Part shown: positions 39,778 to 43,246 of the stretch, piece after piece
Position numbering within the stretch: position 1 is the first letter of the stretch
How the letters are laid out: the number at the start of each line of letters is the position of its first letter
Assembly: GCA_021808985.1 (NCBI GenBank)
Contig: JAKBAQ010000002.1
Location: 1 to 43,246 of the forward strand
Origin: Pseudomonadota bacterium
GTDB taxonomy: Bacteria > Pseudomonadota > Alphaproteobacteria > Acetobacterales > Acetobacteraceae
Reading direction: 5' to 3'
DNA: 43,246 bases
The notes under the pieces: model-generated
Told to the model about the DNA's origin: nothing
Databases searched by the model: none
Seen by the model: only the letters and a program-made list of their open reading frames with translations
Translations under genes and position numbers: made by a program

Positions 39778-41034
39778 ATGGCCACGCCAGCAACCACGCT
39801 GCCCGTTCCCTCCGCCAGCCTACTGGCGCAGCTTGAGCAGATCTATCAAGACCTGCACGCCAACCCCGAACTTTCCATGCAGGAGCACCGCACGGCATCC
39901 ATCGCCGCGGCATGGCTGCGCCAGCATGGCTATGCGGTGAGCGAAGGCGTCGGCGGCACCGGGGTCGTCGGGCTGCTGCGGAATGGCGAGGGCCCGGTCG
40001 TCCTGCTCCGGGCAGACATGGACGCCCTGCCCATCAAGGAGAGCACCGGCCTCGCCTATGCCAGCACCAAAACCGGGACTGACCGTTTCGGCCAAACCAC
40101 CTCAATCGCCCATTCCTGCGGGCATGACATGCACGTGGCCTGGCTCATGGGCGCGGTCTGCATCCTGGCCACCAACCAGGCCGCGTGGCGCGGCACGGTC
40201 ATGGCCGTCTTCCAGCCAGGCGAGGAAACCGGCCAGGGCGCCCGCGCCATGCTGGCCGATGGCATGCTCCACCGCTTCCCACGGCCTGATGTCACACTGG
40301 GCCAGCATGTCATGCCGCTGCCCGCCGGGCGCATCGGCTGGCGCGCCGGCACCATACTCTCCGCCGGCGACAGTTGGGAGGTCACCATGTTCGGCCGCGG
40401 CGCGCATGGCTCGATGCCGCAAAAAAGCGTTGACCCGGTGGTAATGGCGGCCTCGGCGGTGATGCGCCTGCAAACCGTGGTCTCGCGCGAGGTGGCGATG
40501 ACCGACTCCGCGGTGCTGACCGTGGGCAGCCTGCAAGCCGGGATGAACGAGAACGTGATCCCTGACCGCGCCCTGCTGCGCCTCAACATCCGCACCTTCA
40601 AGGCCGAGGTGCGCACGCGCGTGCTCGCCGCCGTCAAGCGTATCCTCGAAGCCGAGGCCACGGCCTCCGGCGCGCCGCGCCCGCCCGAATTCTCGGTGCT
40701 GAGCGAATTCCCGCTCACCCGCAACGATGCCGCGGCCACCCGCAAGGTGGTGGCCGCGCTGGAGCGGCATTTCGGCGCCGCGCGCGTGGGCGAAATTCCC
40801 CCCGCCACCGCCAGCGAGGATTTCAGCCTCTTCGGCGCCGCCTGGAACGCGCCGGCGGTATTCTGGATGATCGGCGGAATAGACCCGGCCAATTATGAAG
40901 CCGCCAGCAAGGTGGATGAGCTGCCCGCCAACCACGCGCCGGACTTCGCGCCCGTGCTCGACCCCACCTTGCGCACCGGCATTGAAGCCATGCTCACCGC
41001 CGCCGGCGCCTGGCTCTGTCCGGACCATGCATAG
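39778..41034 (+). CDS. M20 family amidohydrolase/metallopeptidase
   Basis: This is a 418-residue enzyme of the aminoacylase/hippurate hydrolase (M20D) type. Metal-site segments are visible: RADMDALPI, SCGHDMHVAW and QPGEETGQGA, with AHGSMPQKSVDPV in the dimerisation domain and ATASEDFSLFG near the C-terminus. M20D members hydrolyse N-acyl amino acids, IAA conjugates or similar amides in the cytosol. It starts three bases after the small CPHC gene and overlaps the next gene by eight bases, so three genes form one rightward unit. Confidence 0.92.
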   Translation: MATPATTLPVPSASLLAQLEQIYQDLHANPELSMQEHRTASIAAAWLRQHGYAVSEGVGGTGVVGLLRNGEGPVVLLRADMDALPIKESTGLAYASTKTGTDRFGQTTSIAHSCGHDMHVAWLMGAVCILATNQAAWRGTVMAVFQPGEETGQGARAMLADGMLHRFPRPDVTLGQHVMPLPAGRIGWRAGTILSAGDSWEVTMFGRGAHGSMPQKSVDPVVMAASAVMRLQTVVSREVAMTDSAVLTVGSLQAGMNENVIPDRALLRLNIRTFKAEVRTRVLAAVKRILEAEATASGAPRPPEFSVLSEFPLTRNDAAATRKVVAALERHFGAARVGEIPPATASEDFSLFGAAWNAPAVFWMIGGIDPANYEAASKVDELPANHAPDFAPVLDPTLRTGIEAMLTAAGAWLCPDHA

Positions 41035-41668
41035 CGCCGTCCTGAAGGACCTCACCGGTGCGCTGGACTGGGTGGGCACCCTGGCATTCGCCCTGAGCGG
41101 CGGCCTGCTCGGCGTGCGCAAGCGTTTCGACCTGTTCGGCGTCCTCTTCCTCTCCTTCGTGGCGGCGGTGGCTGGCGGCATGATGCGCGACATACTGATC
41201 AACGCGCTCCCCCCCGCCGCGGTCACCGACACGCATTATTTCCTGATCTCGATCGGCGCCGGGCTGCTCACCTTCTACTGGTATCCAAGGGTCGTCTCCC
41301 TGCAACGCCAGATTTTACTGTTTGACATGATAGGCCTGGCCCTGTTCGCCGTCATCGGCGCCCAGAAGGCGCTGGATTACGGCATCAACCCGCTGATGGC
41401 CGCTCCCATGGGCATGCTCACAGGCATCGGCGGCGGCATGGCGCGAGACGTCCTGGCCGGCGAAATCCCCTTCGTGCTCCGGGCAGATCTTTACGCCATC
41501 GCCGCCCTGGCAGCCGGCGCCGCCGTATCGGCCGGGCACATCATCGGCCTGGCGCCGCTGCTCCCCATGCTGCTTGGCGCCGCGCTCTGTATCTTCCTGC
41601 GCCTGATGGCGCTCTACCGCGGCTGGCGCGCCCCAATGCCCCGCTGGGCCAGCGGCAAACACACCTGA
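41027..41668 (+). CDS. TRIC-type (UPF0126) trimeric cation channel family membrane protein
   Basis: This is a 213-residue protein with about seven helices in two repeats. The duplicated glycine-rich motif is seen as GTLAFALSGGLLGVRKRFDLFG...GGMMRDIL and GLALFAVIGAQKALDYG...GIGGGMARDVL. Such pairs define the bacterial TRIC/UPF0126 family, related to TRIC channels. ATG at 41027 overlaps the M20 stop by eight bases. Role in this bacterium unknown. Confidence 0.9.
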   Translation: MHSAVLKDLTGALDWVGTLAFALSGGLLGVRKRFDLFGVLFLSFVAAVAGGMMRDILINALPPAAVTDTHYFLISIGAGLLTFYWYPRVVSLQRQILLFDMIGLALFAVIGAQKALDYGINPLMAAPMGMLTGIGGGMARDVLAGEIPFVLRADLYAIAALAAGAAVSAGHIIGLAPLLPMLLGAALCIFLRLMALYRGWRAPMPRWASGKHT

Positions 41669-41712
41669 AACCCCCTCGCCATCAACATCATCCAGAGACA
41701 ATTTGCAGCCCA

Positions 41713-41800
41713 TGGTGCGGGCGGCCGGAATCGAACCGGCACGGGATTGCTCCCAACGGATTTTAAGTCCGTTGCGTCTACCGGTTTCGCCACGCCCGCA
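41713..41800 (-). tRNA. tRNA-Leu, anticodon TAA
   Basis: On the minus strand the gene starts TGCGGGCGTGGCG and ends CCGCCCGCACCA with encoded CCA. The anticodon arm is ACGGA-CTTAAAA-TCCGT, giving anticodon TAA, which reads leucine codon TTA. The long variable arm expected of tRNA-Leu is present (GGGAGCAATCCC). Length 88. Confidence 0.96.
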
Positions 41801-41903
41801 TACGCGCCAGTGTAACCGCAAAACGCAGCCGGTCAAAGAGGGGCGGCGGACCTATTTTCTTTGTTGTCAGTCAGGTGGCCTCCATTGCGCCCAGAGCACG
41901 CGC

Positions 41904-41932
41904 AAAAAAAGGCGGTGCCCGAAGGCACCGCC
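41904..41932 (-). terminator. Intrinsic terminator of the SDR/acyl-CoA dehydrogenase operon
   Basis: On the minus strand GGCGGTGCC-TTCG-GGCACCGCC forms a perfect 9-bp stem closed by a TTCG tetraloop, followed by seven Ts. It lies about 100 nt past the SDR stop and just before tRNA-Leu. This is a textbook rho-independent terminator and the best in the window. Confidence 0.88.
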
Positions 41933-42030
41933 CAGTATGGAGAGGAAACATAACCACGAGTTTGCACAGTGCTAAACTCATAAAGTTACGGTTTGGTTTA
42001 AACGCCCGCCCCCACCCGCGCCAAAATTGC

Positions 42031-42921
42031 CTATACGGTGCGCTGGGCTTTCTCCCGCGCGGCGGAGGCCTTTATGGCCTCTCGGGCACGCTCCCACTGC
42101 TCGCCGGTCAACCGCGAGAGGCCGGCGAAAGTGCTCGGCGCGGCAAGGTGGTGGCCGCCATCAATGCCTATGGTTTGGCCTGTAATGTAATCGCACCCAT
42201 CCGCCTGCAGAAATATCATGAGATTCTGCAACTCGGGCATCTCGCCAAAACGACGCATCGGCACCTCATCCGCCTGGCTGGCGCCAATCGAGGCCTCGGG
42301 AATCGGGCTCAGTCTCTCCCACGCGCCTTCCGTCGGAAACGGGCCGGGGGCAACCGCGTTGAGGCGGATGCCATAAGGCCCCCATTCCACGGCGAGCGAC
42401 ATGGTCATGGCATGCAAGGCGGTTTTCGCCATGGCGGACGGCACGACAAAGGCCGACCCCGTCCACACCCACGTAACCAGATTGCTCACGATGGACCCCC
42501 GCTGCCCCGCCGCGATCCAGCGCTTGCCCACCTCCAGCGTGGCGTAGAAATTGCCGTCCATCACCGTGGAGCGGATCGCCTCATAACCCCGCGGGGTAAG
42601 GTCCTTGGTGGGGGAAATAAAATTGGCCGCCGCGTTGTTGACCAGTCCAGTCAGCGCGCCATCCTGCCAGATTCGCTCAGCCATGGCGGCCACGGAGTCC
42701 GGTTCGCGCAAGTTGCAACCAATCGCGATAACCTTGCCCCCCGTCCCGGCGCTGATCTCAGCGGCGGCCTCCGCCAGAATGCCCTCGCGTCGGCCGCAAA
42801 TATAAACCGTGGCGCCATGCTGGGCAAAGCCGCGGGCAATCTCACGGCCAAGGCCGGTGCCCCCGCCGGAGACGAGAATACGCTTGCCCGCCAGGGCATC
42901 GCTGCGAAACGGTGAAACCAT
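42031..42921 (-). CDS. SDR oxidoreductase, 2,4-dienoyl-CoA reductase (DECR/PECR)-like
   Basis: This is a 296-residue Rossmann enzyme. The cofactor loop is SGGGTGLG, with GRRE after the second strand favouring NADP(H). The segments NNAAANFISPT and GSAFVVPSAMAKTAL closely resemble mitochondrial 2,4-dienoyl-CoA reductase DECR1, which uses Ser and Lys of SxxxK (here S162, K166) and an Asn (N100) rather than classic YxxxK. The position of the DECR1 active-site tyrosine (Y199 in human, from memory) is W151 here. It starts 12 nt after the acyl-CoA dehydrogenase gene, so a role in unsaturated or branched acyl-CoA breakdown is likely. Confidence 0.88.
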   Translation of the reverse strand: MVSPFRSDALAGKRILVSGGGTGLGREIARGFAQHGATVYICGRREGILAEAAAEISAGTGGKVIAIGCNLREPDSVAAMAERIWQDGALTGLVNNAAANFISPTKDLTPRGYEAIRSTVMDGNFYATLEVGKRWIAAGQRGSIVSNLVTWVWTGSAFVVPSAMAKTALHAMTMSLAVEWGPYGIRLNAVAPGPFPTEGAWERLSPIPEASIGASQADEVPMRRFGEMPELQNLMIFLQADGCDYITGQTIGIDGGHHLAAPSTFAGLSRLTGEQWERAREAIKASAAREKAQRTV

Positions 42922-42933
42922 GTTTTGTTTCCT

Positions 42934-43246
42934 TTACTCTTTGTTTTTCGCGGGTTTGCCGAGCCTGCCCGCGAACATTTGCTTGGCGATAATCGTCTTC
43001 ATGATCTCTATGGAGCCGCCCGCGATTTTGACAATGCGCGCATCGGCATAGGCACGGGTGATCGGATATTCCCACATATAGCCCCAACCGCCAAATAGTT
43101 GCAGGCATTTATCCACGGCCTCGCAATGCAGTTCACAAACGAACATTTTCGCCATCGCCGCGTCAACCGAATCCAGTTTCCCCTGCATGAACAAATCAAT
43201 GCATTTATCGGTATAAACCCGGGCCACGGTCGCCTTCGTCTGCAAA
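42934..43246 (-). CDS. Acyl-CoA dehydrogenase, C-terminal part (cut off by window edge)
   Basis: About 103 C-terminal residues are visible. CLQLFGGWGYMWEYPITRAYADARIVKIAGGSIEIMKTIIAKQ is the conserved end of acyl-CoA dehydrogenases, including the FAD-contacting GGxGY and the segment before the last helix. The N-terminal and middle domains and the catalytic base lie beyond the right edge. The enzyme would pass electrons to ETF and then to the ETF-QO encoded at 15019. It is upstream of the DECR-like SDR gene on the same strand (12-nt gap). Confidence 0.92.
   Translation of the reverse strand, partial: LQTKATVARVYTDKCIDLFMQGKLDSVDAAMAKMFVCELHCEAVDKCLQLFGGWGYMWEYPITRAYADARIVKIAGGSIEIMKTIIAKQMFAGRLGKPAKNKE

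Noticed and set aside
41911..41932. Perfect hairpin considered as a repeat or attachment site next to tRNA-Leu
   Set aside because: The TTCG loop and T tract on the minus strand make it an ordinary intrinsic terminator, and no copy of the tRNA-Leu 3' end is found nearby.

Overview
The window is GC-rich chromosomal DNA of an alphaproteobacterium, most likely from the order Rhodospirillales and plausibly the family Acetobacteraceae. This rests on the gene order rpmH-rnpA-yidD-yidC-engB-argB, the alphaproteobacterial ETF-ubiquinone oxidoreductase and family-4 uracil-DNA glycosylase, and the overall coding style. I could not run a taxonomic search. No rRNA, CRISPR array or intact insertion sequence is visible.

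Layout. Positions 1-1.7 kb hold a partial CPBP membrane protease and an SHS-type MFS carrier. A decayed integrative element of about 1.6 kb lies at 1887-3494. It is bounded by 22-bp direct repeats, one of which is the 3' end of a tRNA-Pro gene. It carries a truncated integrase, three paired integrase-arm-like repeats and one AT-richer unknown gene. Positions 3.7-14.9 kb are cell-envelope and housekeeping genes: a Tat-exported amidase, PBP1A, a DUF1214 protein divergent from a TetR regulator, ArsC, a radical SAM protein, MoaB, a lytic transglycosylase and uracil-DNA glycosylase. Positions 15-21.4 kb hold ETF-QO, a TMEM175-like channel, and the leftward run rpmH, rnpA, yidD, yidC, engB, argB. 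Positions 21.5-25.4 kb read rightward: a patatin-like lipase translationally coupled to an orphan histidine kinase, then a CysG-N-like protein and an iron-sulfur APS reductase for sulfur assimilation. Positions 25.4-29.0 kb form a tightly overlapped leftward operon (CnoX-like thioredoxin, LON-domain protein, Trm112-like, DUF971, DHA2 efflux pump).

The most interesting region is 29.6-39.5 kb. A leftward cluster reads cytochrome P450, Rieske dioxygenase alpha and beta, a FadH/old-yellow-enzyme-type reductase, a KstD-like flavoprotein and a second FadH-type reductase. It is transcribed away from an IclR-type regulator. The mix of two oxygenases, two ene-reductases and a dehydrogenase suggests catabolism of a polycyclic or alicyclic compound (steroid, terpenoid or similar), but the substrate cannot be read from sequence. 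The window closes with an M20 amidohydrolase, a TRIC-like membrane protein, tRNA-Leu, and a leftward acyl-CoA dehydrogenase/dienoyl-CoA-reductase-like SDR pair that could feed beta-oxidation.
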